Positions 33,405 to 45,470 are shown, counted from the first letter of the stretch. The stretch is DNA of 64,000 nucleotides from Triplophysa rosa (GCF_024868665.1 NC_079898.1:875170-939169); one strand, 5' to 3'. Notes: a model not told the origin generated them from the letters alone. Numbers and translations are program-made.

Positions 33405-33728
33405 GGGTGTTTGAAACATGGCTCTTTTTTTAAAATAAATGAATATATGTGTTGGCGCGCATGTGTGTGTGTTTCTGTTTGCGAACAGCTTCCCCTGTCA
33501 AACAAATAGAAAATATCAGGTCAGCTCGGGACATGTTGAGAGTTCCGATGCCTTTCTCCCATCTGCATCTCTGCGCAGCCGTGCAATGATAGCGCGCACG
33601 CGCAGCACATCTGTGTAGCACACACACATTGTTTGGCACATCAGGCAGAGAGCGAGAGCTGCAGAAGTGAAGCCCTCCCTCCTTTCCAGTAGCGTTTGTC
33701 TTGGTGTGGAGGTGATGGGTGATGAACT
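33405..33728 (+). repeat. dispersed repeat, copy 2
   Basis: It is collinear with 9816-10137, including the CGCGCACGCGCAGCACA and 'ccagtagcgtttgt' words. The ORFs at 33430-33909 (minus) are incidental. Confidence 0.6.
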
Positions 33729-34148
33729 TCGGTGGCGTATTGCTGCCACATACATTTAATTTTTTCCACTCGATGATGTCATAATAACGAGATAATATGT
33801 CGTTTAAACAATATATTTTCTCATTAAAACGAGAATCAATAATCACATTCAGAAATATGAGGGGAGGTACCCTGTGTGTGATCAACAACAAAAGAGAAGA
33901 GCAAAACAAACAAGTTGAAATGCTGCTAAAACACTGGGAAACTGGTCATTTCTATTATAATAAGTATTTATGTAATTTAGTTTTATAGGAATTTATGTAA
34001 ATTATGATATGACAGACAAAAATCTGTGTATTACCTTAATGACAAACTGTCTTGTACCATCTTCACCCTCACATTATTTCAGGAAGCAGTCTTGTAAGTA
34101 TTGATACATTAGATGAAATCTTACTATTGTTTTTCTTTTTTTGATTAG

Positions 34149-34864
34149 GAGAACAGAGTTTGAAGCAAACCATGCTGAAGACACAACAAAATATACAAGA
34201 AAACCTCAGAATTGTGCTTGTGGGTCAGACTGGTGCTGGAAAGAGTGCAGCTGGAAACATTATACTGGGACAGAGAGTGTTTAAATCTCAACTAGGTGTG
34301 CATTCAATAACAGACAGATGCTCTGTGAGACATGCTGATGTTGAGGGCAGGAACGTGTCTGTAGTTGATACTCCTGGATTCTTTGACACACAGATGGATG
34401 TTGAGAAGTCAATAGCAGAGATAGGCAGAAGTGTTTATTTATCCAGTCCTGGACCTCACGCTTTTCTCATTGTGTTTCCTGTGGATTCGAGGGTTACTCA
34501 GCGAGAAACACAGATTCTTCAGATGATTGAGATGCTGTTTGGAGAAGATGTGTTAAAACACTCCATCATCCTCTTCACACATGGGGATAGGTTAGAAGGA
34601 GAGCCTGTAGAAGAACTCATTGAGGAAAGCTGTGGTTTGAGAAATCTGATTGATCAGTGTGGAGGCAGATATCACGTCTTTAACAATGAAGACAAGAGCA
34701 ACAGAGATCAGGTCAGTGGTCTACTGCAGAAGATTGACACGATGATCCAGAAGAACGGAGGAGGACACTACACATGTGAGATGTACGAGGAGGCACTGAG
34801 ACTTAAACAAGAGAGACAGAGAGAAGAAGAAGAGATGAAGAGAGAGACTGAGAGAGACAGATGA
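34149..34864 (+). CDS. SNTX-GIMAP gene, AIG1 GTPase exon (tail frameshifted)
   Basis: The acceptor TTTGATTAG|GAGAACAG enters in phase 1. After a short linker comes the AIG1/GIMAP GTPase: P-loop GQTGAGKSAAGN (34223 onward), switch and G3 region VVDTPGFFDT (about 34364), the GIMAP conserved box SSPGPHAFLIVFPV, and IILFTHGDRLEG in the G4 position, with CGGRYHVFNNE. GIMAPs are immune-cell GTPases that assemble on membranes. The frame ends at TGA 34862-34864 after a Glu/Arg-rich stretch. The coding-like coiled-coil tail and a C-terminal CTVL box continue to 35045 in the +1 frame. The break lies in GA-rich low-complexity DNA (34845-34862), so it is either a real truncation or a sequencing error. 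Confidence 0.85.
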
Positions 34865-35045
34865 ACGGAGAGAAGAGATTGAGAGAGAGAGAAGAAGGAT
34901 GATGGAGGAATATGAGTTAAAGTTAGCTGAACTTAAGGCAGAGCTAGAGACACATAAAGACAAGAGTCAGAAGAAAGAGAACAGAAGATCAGAAGAGACG
35001 GGGCAGAAAAAAGACAAAAATGATGACAGTTGTACAGTTCTTTAA
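34865..35045 (+). pseudogene. out-of-frame C-terminal tail of the GIMAP exon
   Basis: The frame shifted by +1 relative to the exon encodes charged heptad-like sequence (YELKLAELKAELETHKD) and ends CTVL-stop at 35043-35045. It resembles the CaaX-type ending (CVIL) of the other GIMAP gene here. As the sequence stands, this tail and its likely lipid anchor are not translated. Confidence 0.65.
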
Positions 35046-36695
35046 ACAGATTTGGCAAAGATGTAAAAAGTGACGGCACATAAAAGACGTTTTGAAATGG
35101 ATCAGCTTTTTTACTGCTAGAGGCAGTTCACATGTTGTGTCTAAAATCTAACACAGGAAACCTTATGCGGCATTCTCCACGACCAATACATTTGAGCAAA
35201 GGATACGTGTGTTTCCAGCACTGAAAATCTCTATTTATGCTACAAATATCTCTTCCTCCATCCACGCTGAGCTTTTAATGTTGATTCAGAAAGATTGGAT
35301 GTGATTGGTCGGTTGGTTGTCATGTGATCTGCGGTGCTTCTGCAACATTCTGTCACACCTAAAAAAACGAGCATGTCGCACCACATGAACATTGTGACTG
35401 CGTGCTTGCTGCTCATCTACATTTCAAATGAAGCACTTGAGCACACAAAAGACACAACACGTGAATGCCAAATTCAAAAGCACACACAATTCAAAGCTTA
35501 CCATGTGTTCATTTTAGTTGTATTTCAGCGATAAGATATCCTCCATGAGTGGTTCTTGAAAACAGGATTATTTTTAGAGAGATTTCAGTTTGGCTGAATA
35601 TTTTGATATTTTTCTCACAGTTTTATTAAGTGTAACTATTTTATAGTATTTGATTCATTTGGTGTTTTTTCATATCTCTACATGCACAAAACTGTCATTT
35701 ATATATGAACATAATCCTCCTACTTATGTACATTGTAATGTTTCTGTAAAATCATAACGTTTATAAACATGAAGGCCCATTCTCATTCATATCATGAGAG
35801 CTTTCATAGTTACTTTTACTGTTCTGAAATCACAGATGTGCAGATGAATCTGTAGATTACAAGATGGAACTTTCAGATATGATATATTTATATTTTATTT
35901 ACATTTATGCATTTGGCAGATGCTTTTGTCCAAATCTTATTTATTCAGTCATTTTAGTCATCATAGACAATCACTTGTAAAAAAAGTGAAGTTCACATCT
36001 ACTCTGTAACAATGCATATGTTGAATAATGGCTATAGTTTAAATGTGGTGATGGGAGAAGCCGTCCTCATGTTCTCCTGGTTCACACAGACACACACAGG
36101 AGGAGGTGTGGAGGAGAACATGAGCTGAAGGAGCAGAGGCTGAGATGAGCAAATCCCGGAATGCAAACTCAAGAGTAACATTTCTAAACTCAACCGTCTG
36201 ATTCTGTTCACTGCTGAAAGTTATTGGCGTAAGTGTAACGCCCTCATTGCCTGCCATAATTACAGCTAAACGCCCGTTTATCACCTTATCTGCCTTTATT
36301 TTAGTTCCAATAACTTCTATTATGTGCACTTCTAACTCTTTCTGGGTATAATCAGAGCCATTGAGAGAGTTGCGCCAACGGAAGTTCAAAATTTTCGCGT
36401 GTCACGTGGTTAATGGAGCCTTCAGATAGTTCCAGGAAGTTGTTTTCTCTTTAAATGCTTTATTTCTTTAATTTTTTTATTCATTAAATGGCTTTCGTCT
36501 TTAAATGGGTTAGAAGTTTACCTCAGTTGGTCTGTTTAGTCGCAGCTCCATGCTTTACTAGTAACTTCCAGGAACTATTGAGAGCCTCCACGAACCGCCA
36601 TTGCTGTGAAAAAAACAGTTCCATTGGAGTCAACGGAGTCTTTGGTGATTTATCAGTCTATAATTTCTTCTAAATTGTTCAATTCTGGCAAGTCC
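35046..36695. other. intergenic, with L2 tail fragment and palindromic repeat
   Basis: It holds the 3' flank of the SNTX-GIMAP gene. A short L2-type tail (ATTTACATTTATGCATTTGG...) lies at about 35899-35942. An imperfect inverted repeat pairs 36413-36441 with 36564-36592 (GAGCCTTCAGATAGTTCCAG...). The 116-codon ORF on the minus strand at 36039 has no recognisable family. Confidence 0.5.
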
Positions 36696-36825
36696 TCAAC
36701 TCAACTTTATTTATATAGCGCTTTTTACAATTGTTACAAAGCAGCTGTACATGAGACACATTGACTATAAGCAAAACAATTAAAGTTGTACCTGCAAAAA
36801 CAAGAAAAGGTGAAAACACAGAAGA

Positions 36826-36960
36826 CAGACACACCCACACACACACAAAACACTCCACACACACAATATGCACACGTACTAACACACATACACATAGACA
36901 CACACACACGTACACAGACAAGTACGCACGCACACACACAGACACGCACACACACTCACA
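36826..36960. repeat. (CA)n-rich microsatellite
   Basis: Interrupted CACACA runs produce the apparent Cys/Val or Thr/His ORFs on both strands. Further CA runs are at 37228-37300 and 37562-37592. Confidence 0.9.
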
Positions 36961-37562
36961 TGTCTGGTTTACTATCCCCGTGGGGACAGTCCATAGGCGT
37001 AATGTTTTTATACTGTACAAACTGTATATTCTATCCCCTATCCCTAACCCTATCCCTAAACCTAAAGATCATAGAACACTTTTTGCATTTTTAGATTTGA
37101 AAACAATATTGTTCTGTACAATTTATAAGCTTTTGTGCCCATGAGGACCTCAATTTTGGTCCCCACAGTGACACGAGTCCCCATGTGTTGTGTGTATTCA
37201 GGTTTAGGTCCCCACCGGGATATACAAACATGAACACACACACACTCACACACATGCACACCCACACACAAATGCACACGCATGCACGCACGCACGTTGG
37301 GTTTCCATGTTTTATGGGGACATTCCATAGACACAATGGTTTTTATACTGTACAAACTGTATCTCATATTCCCTCCCCCTAACCCTAACAATCACACACA
37401 ACTGTCTGCTCTTTTACATTTTCACAAAAGTTCATTCTGTGTGATTTATAAGCTCGTTTCCTCATGGGGACAAAAAAATGTCCCCACAAGGACAAGGGTT
37501 TTGGATATTGCCATCTTTGTGGGGACATTTTGTCCCCATACCGTAGGGTTTACCCTTCACAG
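36961..37562. repeat. two copies of a 'GGGGACA...CCCTAACCC' fish repeat
   Basis: Copies at 36961-37210 and 37302-37562 share GGGGACA(T/G)TCCATAG, 'tttttatactgtacaaactgtat', a CCCTAACCCTA-like run and the tail 'tttataagct...ttcctcatgggga'. The telomere-like words are part of this repeat, not a telomere. Confidence 0.7.
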
Positions 37563-38229
37563 ACACACGCACACACACACACACACACACGCTCAGTGAG
37601 AGCACACATTTAAGATAAAGGAGAGAGAAGCACAGGTCAAATATAACAGATAATAAATTCCTATATGCAATATTAATTAAGTAAAACTTTAAGATTCTAA
37701 AGCAGCCCCCCCGGTCAGGCAGATAGTGCAAAAACAGTATGCAAACGGTGGCGAGGAACCCAAAACTCTAATCGAGAAAAAAAACCTCAGGAGAACCCAG
37801 GCCCAACCAGGGGATTCCAGTTCCCCTCTGGCAAAAGCTGCTGCCTCTGCACAAGCTCCAGAGAACTTGCACAACAAGGCTAAATAAAATAAATAAACTT
37901 AATAATAAAATAAATTGTAGTTTAAGATTATCATTAATAATCTAATAGCATTTGAAGTTTTGTGGTGAAGACATGTCAAGAGACCGCGTCCTTCTTTATC
38001 CAGCTCTATCATCTCAGCTCTTGTCAGGTCCCCACTTCCCATTCTCCACTCTACCATCAGGTCAGGCCATGAACTGCATCCTGCTCGCTGTGGTAACCTT
38101 GGAACAATGAGACAAGACTGGCTGAGAGTAGAGTACTGTTCTGTACTCTTTGATGCAACAAGTACATCAGTTGTGTTTTTGGTTCCGGTTGATCTAACTA
38201 ATGCAGCCTAAACCCTCAGAAGATTTATA

Positions 38230-38700
38230 TTATGGAAGAGTAGTGTATGCAAGATTAAAAAGATGCGTCTTTAGTCTAGATTTAAACTGACAGAGTGTGT
38301 CTGCCTCCCGGACAGTGCAGGGAAGACTATTCCAAAGTTTAGGCGCTAGATAGGAAAAGGATCTACCACCTGCACTTGATTTTGAAATTCTAGGTATTAC
38401 CAACTGACAGGACGCCTGAGAGCGTAATGCACGTGAAGGACTGTAATACAAAAGGAGTTCATTCAAGTACTGAGGAGCTAAACCATGTAAGGCTTTATAG
38501 GTAATAAGCAAGATTTTAAAGTTAACGCGATGCTTTATAGGTAACCAGTGCAAGGTTGACAGAACCGGGCTAATATGTTCATACTTTTTTGTACGTGTAA
38601 GAACTCGAGCTGCCGCGTTTTGGACCAATTGGAGTTTTTGTAATAAGCCTGCAGGGCAACCACCTAACAGTGCATTACAGTAATCTAGTCTTGATGTCAT
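38230..38700 (-). pseudogene. LINE RT C-terminal fragment
   Basis: The frame MTSRLDYCNALLGGCPAG, LQLVQNAAARVLTRTKKYEH, LSTLHWLPIKHRVNFKIL and SAGGRSFSYLAPKLWNSLP matches the post-RT region of fish L2-like LINEs. It is a different subfamily from the LINE at 27085-30757. The fragment is open for 156 codons, but the upstream RT is absent. Confidence 0.85.
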
Positions 38701-38930
38701 GAATGCATGAATTAACTTCTCTGCATCTGGTAAAATAATTGCATTTCTCCTTAAGGGCGCTGTAGTTAGTTTGTTCAGCGGGTTTCACTTCTGATTCATT
38801 GTTATAATTTTTCTCTAATATCTTGGATTTTATATGTGAAGTAGTTCATAAATCCATCACTGCTATGCTGATATACAGGATCAGAAGTCACTGACGATTT
38901 ATTTGAATTTAGCCACCGTGTTAAATAAAA

Positions 38931-39425
38931 CTAGTGCTGGTTTTCTTCTATTAGTGATGAAAAGTAGGCGGATCTAGAAGTTATTAGGGCTTTCCTGTAT
39001 TTTCGAATACTATCCTTCCATGCTGTACGAAATACCTCTAATTTAGTTTTCTTAAAGTTGCGCTCCATTTTTCGGGCCGCTTTCTTTAGAGCCTGAGTGT
39101 GTTCATTATACCACGGTGTGGGGCTGCCATGTTTAATCTTCTTTAAACGTAGTGGAGCAACTTTGTCTAGCGTTACCGAGAAGGTGGAATTAAAATTTTC
39201 AGTGGTAATGTCAACATCTTCAACGTTATTTCTCATGATTTGAGACAATTCGGGCAGTTTATCGAGAAACGCATCTTTGGTAGTTGGAGTTATTGTTCTA
39301 CCATATTTGTAACAATGAGTTTTATTTGCAGCCGTAGGCCAGTGAAGCAAACATAATACCAGATAATGATCCGAAATGTCTTCACTCTGCTGAAGGCTCG
39401 AACAATTAATGCCTAGTGTGGGCGC
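38931..39425 (-). pseudogene. LINE endonuclease/linker fragment
   Basis: SEDISDHYLVLCLL gives the APE-endonuclease SDH motif, followed by the linker with SPTPWYNEHTQALKKAARKMERNF. It is separated from the RT fragment by about 230 bp of other sequence. The frame's continuation to 39608 belongs to another repeat ('ctctagtgg...gagggcactc'). Confidence 0.75.
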
Positions 39426-40296
39426 TGTCACAGTCACCAGCTGGAGTGCCCTCTCAAATCCACTAGAGGGCACTCCCCTCATCACACTTACTATCATTGC
39501 ACACTGTATCTGGTAAGCATCTCGCTCTTCCCTTTTATAGGCCAAGGCTTCCACAGTCTTTTTAAGTCGTCTTGGATACGATCTGCATCTCATTTTTGTT
39601 CTTTGCATGGCTTGTCTCCGTTGTGCTCGCCTTTTTTTGGTCTGATATACACTTCATTTGCTACACCACATTTTACATTTATTAATAATTAGTAACTACA
39701 TAACATTGTTACATTCCAGGTGTAAAGCAACATATCATAATATAACGTAACCCCTATTATTAAAGGCAATACGCGTGTAAAACAAGCAACAATCAATGCT
39801 TTTGTAAATGCAAAAATAACACAAAAGCATAAAAATAATCAGTCATTGCATATTCTGCATTTATTAACATGGGACAAACCAGAGACGTGATCAAAATACA
39901 GGCAACAGGTCAAAACACAGGCAGGCAATCCAAACAATGAACAAGGCAGGAAACTCGGGAAAAGGGTAAATCCACAAAACCAAGCGATAGTGATGTAAGC
40001 TGTGACACCAAAGCTCCGATGCGTGTATCAAAAAAATGAAGCAATTTTCTGTGAAGCTTTGTATCGATGCTTGATTCGTTCTCTAAACATCATGTGGTGA
40101 CGTTCGAAGCTTCATTTCACACAAACCCACGTGACTGCTTCGTACTCCGATTCAAAGGTTTAAAAAAGCGCACAAATGAGGTGCACTGTATAGCTTTGCA
40201 TTGAATTGAATTGTTTGATTCTAGCCTACTGTAGGAGTTTATCGCTCGCGTGTATTCTACGCCCATGTTTATTAGCATGATTGTGTCTTCAAGCTT
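39426..40296. other. intergenic between the convergent genes
   Basis: It has fragments of LTR-like sequence (39865-39985, 'caaaacacaggcaggcaatcc') and 'gaagctttgtatcgatgctt' words, with no gene. The end of the minus-strand GIMAP gene (stop at 40297) follows immediately. Confidence 0.45.
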
Positions 40297-41615
40297 TCAC
40301 AGAATGACACAGCTTGTTTTATTTTTCAGTTCTTCAACTCCTTTTCGTAGCTCTTCTATTTCTTCTCCTTTCTGTTGATTCAAGTGTTGATAGAGTTTTT
40401 CCAGTAACTCGTGTTGTTTCTGACGTTCTTCCAGCATCTGTTTGAGTTCTTGAACATGTCGTTCTTTTCTCTCTCTGAACTCATTCAACTCTTCTGCTTG
40501 TTTTCTGGCTTCATCTTCTTGTCTCTTTTGTAATTGTGTTATAATCTGTTCTTGTTCATGTTTCATCTTCTCTTGATCTTGTCTGTATTTCTCTTCTCTC
40601 TTTCTATCCTCCTCTTCTCTCTCTCTCTGCTGTTGTTCATAAAGTGATCTCTGATGTTCAATCTCTCTCTTCATCTCTTCTATCTTCTGAAGATGTTCAG
40701 CTCTTTGTTGTTTTTTGTCCTCTAATTGTTTTGTGGTTTCTTTCTCCTGTTCCAGCCGTTCTGTTTTCTCTTTCTCCTCAAACTCTTTTCTTCGAGTTTC
40801 TTCTTCCTCTCTGAAGTTTTTCTCCATCTGCATTCTTTCCTCGTCTGCTCTTCTCTTCTCTTCTTCTAATCTCTTCATCATGTTCTCTTTCTCCATCTCA
40901 TGTTTGGCTTTTAATTCCTCTCTTTGAGTCTGAATTTCTCTCTCTTTCTCTTTCAGTATTTCCTCCATTCTCTTTTTAATGCTCATCTCTGCCTCTTCAA
41001 ACATGCTGTTAGTGAAATATTGACCCTGATTTGTTGTTTTCATCTCTTCTATCATGTTTATCAGTCGAGTCACTTGACTTCTGTCGTGTGTTTCTCTGTT
41101 ATTAAACACCAGGAATCTGTTTCCACAGTCTCTCAGAAGCTTGTTGAGGTCTTTGTTTTTACTTCTGTTCACAAAATTCTCAATGGATTCACCCTTAAGA
41201 TCATCTCCTCTAGTGAACAGAACGATACTGAACTGTGCAACTTTAGGTCCAAAGATTTTCTTTATCAGATCTACAGCGTCTGACTCCTCTTGAGTGAATC
41301 TGTCTAATCTCAACACAATGATGAAGACATGAGGTCCAGGTGATGACAGTGACACACATTTCACTATTTCATCTATCACTTTATCATTTGTCAGTGTTGT
41401 GTCAAACAGTCCTGGAGTATCAACAACAGCTACTGATCCACCATCAACTTCACAAACTCCTTTCTCACAAACACTCGTCACTGAACCTAGGCTTAACAGG
41501 CTTTGAAACTTATTTCTTCTCAGAATTGTGTTTCCTGTTGCGCTCTTTCCACTTCCTGTCTTTCCAATCAGCACAATTCTCAAACCCTTCAGATCCTCCT
41601 GTGCATCTTTACCAC
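40297..41615 (-). CDS. GIMAP8-like gene, last exon: AIG1 GTPase plus coiled coil
   Basis: The exon begins after the acceptor TGTTCCAG (41617-41616) in phase 1 and runs to the stop at 40297-40299. It carries a complete AIG1 domain: RIVLIGKTGSGKSATGN (P-loop, 41565 onward), VVDTPGLFDT, the GIMAP box LSSPGPHVFIIVL, SIVLFTRGDDL and NRFLVFNN. About 220 residues of charged coiled coil (KEKEREIQTQREEL ... EEIEELRKGVEEL) follow, then a terminal CVIL, a CaaX-type geranylgeranylation signal that would anchor the protein to membranes. No in-frame ATG starts the exon; the phase and context join it to 57820-58500. Members of this family regulate lymphocyte survival or cell-autonomous defence. Confidence 0.9.
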
Positions 41616-41854
41616 CTGGAACATGTTAAGAGTTCACACATTAGGATCTTACTACACAAAGTCTTTAGAGTCTTCAAAAAAGCTCATAAAAGAATGTAAT
41701 ACAAAATGATACAGTGGACAAACTTAACTTTTTTTTATCTCTGTAATAGTTAAAGAGTGCAGTAAATGAATGTTCCATACAGACAAGTTGTGACCTTTCA
41801 GAAAAGTCCAGTAATTAGACACAGGGTGAATTCAGGTTGATTTAGGACAATCGG

Positions 41855-42599
41855 GTTGTGTCCGAAATAGCCCCCTATATCCTAATACAGTGCACTGTTT
41901 GAGGGGACATCCATTTTTAGTGCTGACCGAATTCATAGTGGAAATTATTGAATGCACTCATTCAATCCCACGATGCATCGCAATAAGTATACAACTGATG
42001 TACACTCACTGCTAGCTGCTAGCCATTTATCATGAGGATCGCGCTGTATGAAATTCTGGGTCTCGGCAGAAGATGGTGCACATGTCTAAATTCACTCACT
42101 CATTTTCACTCGCTCCTTCAGGTGGACTTTTATTAGTATACTAAATGATGTTTTATTAACAAAGTTCGGGGGGAGCCGGAGCTGATAATTAAGCCGGCTG
42201 GTTCGCTATCAGCAATCACGACATCTACCCTATCGTCATATACCCTATCAGCCCAAGCGAGCCATCTCATAAATAGACTAAGACATCTTACCTGCGCCAT
42301 CTCTACAAGTCAATCAACATCCTTCCACCTCCCCGGCTCCTCTCCCTGAACTCGCTTTCTCTAGCAGGACCCCGGGGGTGTGCTCTGGGTTCGGGCCGAT
42401 TCCGAGCTCGGTGCACTCGCCCCTATCGTCCCTAGTGTTCCGGGTTCAGAAGGAACCGGCGAGCTCGGAGCCCACTCCCCAGAGAGCACGCCAAATACGT
42501 ATACTTTACCTACCCCTACTATCATTATTATCTGCATAGGCAAACTTGTGAATGTAGGGAATTGTGAATGAGGGTATGGGGGCTATTTTGGACACAGCC
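41855..42599. mobile_element. MITE-like element with TGTCC(G/A)AAATAGCCCCC ends
   Basis: Left end GTTGTGTCCGAAATAGCCCC and right end GGGGGCTATTTTGGACACAG are inverted with few mismatches. No clear duplication was found. The centre (about 42130-42500) holds GC-rich sequence that may be another insertion. ORFs here are incidental. Confidence 0.6.
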
Positions 42600-42748
42600 T
42601 CTGTGTCACCATTCCTGCCTGCACATAATACCCGGACTACACTTCATCAACCATCTTGATTGTCACCCGCACCTGATCGTCATCACTGGACTCATTAAAT
42701 ACACACTCACCCCGTTATTGTCAGGTATTGTTGCTATTATCACGGTCT
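42600..42748. other. LTR-like fragment
   Basis: 'attcctgcctgcacataat...cacctgatcgtcatcactggactcatt' resembles fish LTR sequence such as that at 8601-9272. No ends were defined. Confidence 0.35.
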
Positions 42749-43931
42749 AGCGCTTGTTCCCTATCAAAAGCTACACTCGATGCTGCGTTTCAAATGCTAT
42801 GGGAGAACGTTCATTGTTCGACCTGTTGTGAAGCACGTGTATCAAACACGCCAAGAATTGGCTTTAAATAACCTCGGCAGGTGACGTGGCTAATTACACT
42901 CACCTGCAGGTTATAAATACGCGTGAAAGAGGACACGTCTTCAGGTTTCTTTGTCTTTAAGGACCACTTTGTGTGCGTGCGTGTGTTTGTTGTGAGGGAG
43001 AAGTCTCCCTCTTTTCTTGTTTTACAAGCATACTACAAAAGTATAAAATAAATAAGCTTATTATATATATTAAGTGACTAAGCTTTAACTACTTAGCCTT
43101 ATATACAGAGGTGGACAGTAACAAAGTAAATTTGCCTGAGTACTGTACTTAAGTACACTTTTTGAGTATCTGTACTTTACTTGAGTATTATTTTTTTCTG
43201 AGTACTTGTACTTTAACTTGACTACATTTGAAAGACAAATATCGTACTTTTTACTCCACTACATTTATAAAAGGTCCAAAAGTAGAAAATGGTTTCTATG
43301 CAGCGGGTTTTCCTGTGTGCGCAATTTATCTGGCTTGCGAACTGCCAGGACCTTTTACTGTTGCCAAGTATTTAAGTTTTTCTAAACTCACGGTCTTCTG
43401 ACAAGCTTTGAATGGCCATTTGGCAGATTTTTTTACGCAAATCTGGCAACTCTGTGATCTTCCCCGCTAAACTAATGTAAATGTATAGGCGCTGCTACAC
43501 CATTGATAGCGCTCTAAAAAGGCAAATAGAACAATAAAAGATGAAAAAGGCAGATGTTAAAGTGTGGTGTAATCATCTGTGGGTTACGATCAGTCAAAGA
43601 TCGTAGAAACATTGTCATGAAAATGATTGGCATAACGGCTAAACGGTAAATAAGCATCACATACACCTTGAGCTGCGCGTGCGTGTTAACTTCTGATCTG
43701 CTGCTATATCATTTAAAGCGATTTGGAAAATGAATGATGTTTTTACTGAAGTTACTATAGTTTAAGTATTCCTGTATATCTGTATAAAAACAATAGAACC
43801 CTGCCCAAAATACAACATAAAATGTAATGGATTTAATGGTTATAATGGGAATTGTATTATGGATACTTGTTGTCTACTTGTATGTGATGGATTCTATTGG
43901 TGGGATGGTAAATCCTATTGGAGTAAAACGT

Positions 43932-44208
43932 CTTGGTTACGGATGTAACCTCGGTTCCCTGATGGAGGGAACGAGACGTTGTGTCGAACCGACAGAATGG
44001 GGTTTGTCTTGAGAACCTATCATCTTCTGAGTATTTAGAAAAGGCCAATGAAAATTGGCGAATGAAATTTGCTCATTCATTCACCTTTGGTCTGAGGAGC
44101 CTTAAGCATCCTCCCCCGACCGCTGGGGTGGGCGGCCAGTGTTGTGGCATGAGGGACACAACGTCTCGTTCCCTCCATCAGGGAACCGAGGTTACAACCG
44201 TAACCAAG
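43932..44208. repeat. DIRS B terminal hairpin (54-bp arms)
   Basis: 43932-43985 is the reverse complement of 44155-44208 with one mismatch. The intervening segment lacks the TATA-bearing part found in DIRS C, so about 60 bp have been deleted. The same arms occur in DIRS C. Confidence 0.9.
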
Positions 44209-44986
44209 ACGTTCCCTTTCTGTCGGTCTCTCGACGTTGTGTCGAACCGACAGAATGGGGTTCCTATGTAAGACGCCACAGCACTGAGCCGCGTCACAAT
44301 CTCTAGCGGAGCGACGTTGACTGGCCTGGGCGAGTCAGACGAAGACGCTAACGCGAAATTATGACCCTCCAGTGGAGAGGAAGGGGGACCCAGAGCTTTA
44401 CACAAAGTTGGGAAGCCCCTGTCACCGGCCGTCACGGGCGGAGGCCTAGTTCTCTAAATGGCGAGAAGCCGCCCGGCACCGTAAGTATTATTCCCCCCGG
44501 GGGGAAAACGCTGCAGAGACCACTACCTACCGTAGGGAGGAATTAGTGGAGACACCACATGGTCTCACCATCAGGGGAGAACTCATGGGAGGAATGTGCG
44601 GACTGCAGGAGTTAACCGCAAGGTGGGAGTCCACCTGGGGAGGTCATGGGTTGCCAAGGTGGGAACCATTCATGAGGATACATCAGACGGAACAGCCCAC
44701 GGAGGGGGGGTTACCACGTCTGGAGCACTAGGTCCGGTTAGAGCTATGTGGGAGATAACTCAACTGTTCCCCGGCCTAAGGGGGCAGGGCTGCTCTGCCC
44801 AGCCTGCCCCGAGGAAGGTGCTAGTGATGGATAAAATGCCTGTTCTTTACCCAGTGGGGGAAAGAGGGTAGGCGTAATAGCCGCTGATCCCCCTAAAGGA
44901 AGGGGGAAGGTCTTTCGCAGGCGTACGCCCTACCGGCTGCCGGTCCTACACCTCTGACACCGGTTCCACGCGTAGGTATTAGAACC

Positions 44987-45470
44987 TCATGGAGTTGTTG
45001 GGCATAGCCCAACCCGCAGCGAATTGAGATCGGTATGCCATAACGAGGGCATCCACGATCCAGTGCGCCAGCCTCTGTTTAGAGACAGCCCTCCCTTCTG
45101 CTGACCTCCGAAACAGACAAAGAGCTGCTCAGAGCTTCTGGGCTCTGCGTGCGGTCCAAGTAGAGGCGCAGTGCGCGTACTGGACACAACACGGAAAGGT
45201 TGGGTCTTCCTCCCCGGTGGGGAGCGCCTGCAGGTTCACCACCTGGTCTCTCGGGAGAGTGGTGGGAACTTTGAGCACGTAGCCGGGGCGGGGTCTCAAG
45301 ATAACGTGAGAATCCCGGGCCCGAGTTCTAGGCAATCTGTGGACACGGAGGGTGCTTGCAGATCCCCTACCCTCTTGGAGGTGAGCGCCATCAGGAAAGC
45401 CGTCTTTATCAAGAGTAAGAAAGAGCGGCAACTCCGAGAGGCTCGAAGGGGGCGGGGCCTCTTGAGGCAC
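44987..45470 (-). pseudogene. DIRS B tyrosine recombinase remnant
   Basis: Pieces in two frames (TLRVHRLPRTRARDSHVILRP; RSSEQLFVCFGGQQKGG) match the N-terminal and middle parts of DIRS-type tyrosine recombinases, which insert circular cDNA without staggered-cut duplications. The catalytic C-terminal part (HxxR...Y) is not intact between 44270 and 44987. Confidence 0.7.

Larger units (their letters stand above)
27048..34148 (+). other. 7.1-kb intron packed with transposons
   Basis: It is bounded by the donor at 27048 and the acceptor TTTGATTAG at 34147-34148. It contains an L2-like LINE (minus), two tRNA-headed SINEs, two hAT copies, a Tc1/mariner element, an I/Nimb-like LINE remnant (plus) and a dispersed repeat. 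A second small exon-like unit (11 nt, 34082-34092) was considered and rejected. Confidence 0.7.
36696..39425 (-). mobile_element. second L2-like LINE, minus strand
   Basis: The 3' end has 'caactttatttatatagcgc...acaaagcagctgtacatgag' (plus reading), a common fish LINE terminus. Coding remnants at 38230-38700 and 38931-39420 give RT C-terminus and endonuclease/linker. Microsatellite-bearing repeats sit in the 3' untranslated part, and the central RT is missing. Confidence 0.75.

Noticed and set aside
34082..34092. 11-nt exon between TTTCAG and GTAAGT
   Set aside because: Including it would put the AIG1 exon out of frame with an early stop; direct joining 27047 to 34149 is in frame.
36039..36389. 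116-codon minus-strand ORF as a gene
   Set aside because: No recognisable domain or splice context; adjacent to a palindromic repeat. Possible but unsupported.
36734..36955. Cys/Val-rich minus-strand ORFs
   Set aside because: Translation of a CA/GT microsatellite.
37020..37070. Interstitial telomere (CCCTAA)n
   Set aside because: Only a few imperfect words inside a dispersed fish repeat that also appears at 37380.
40715..41709. Plus-strand ORFs rich in Ser/Phe/Leu
   Set aside because: Antisense shadows of the GIMAP exon, whose coiled-coil codons read as Ser/Phe on the other strand.
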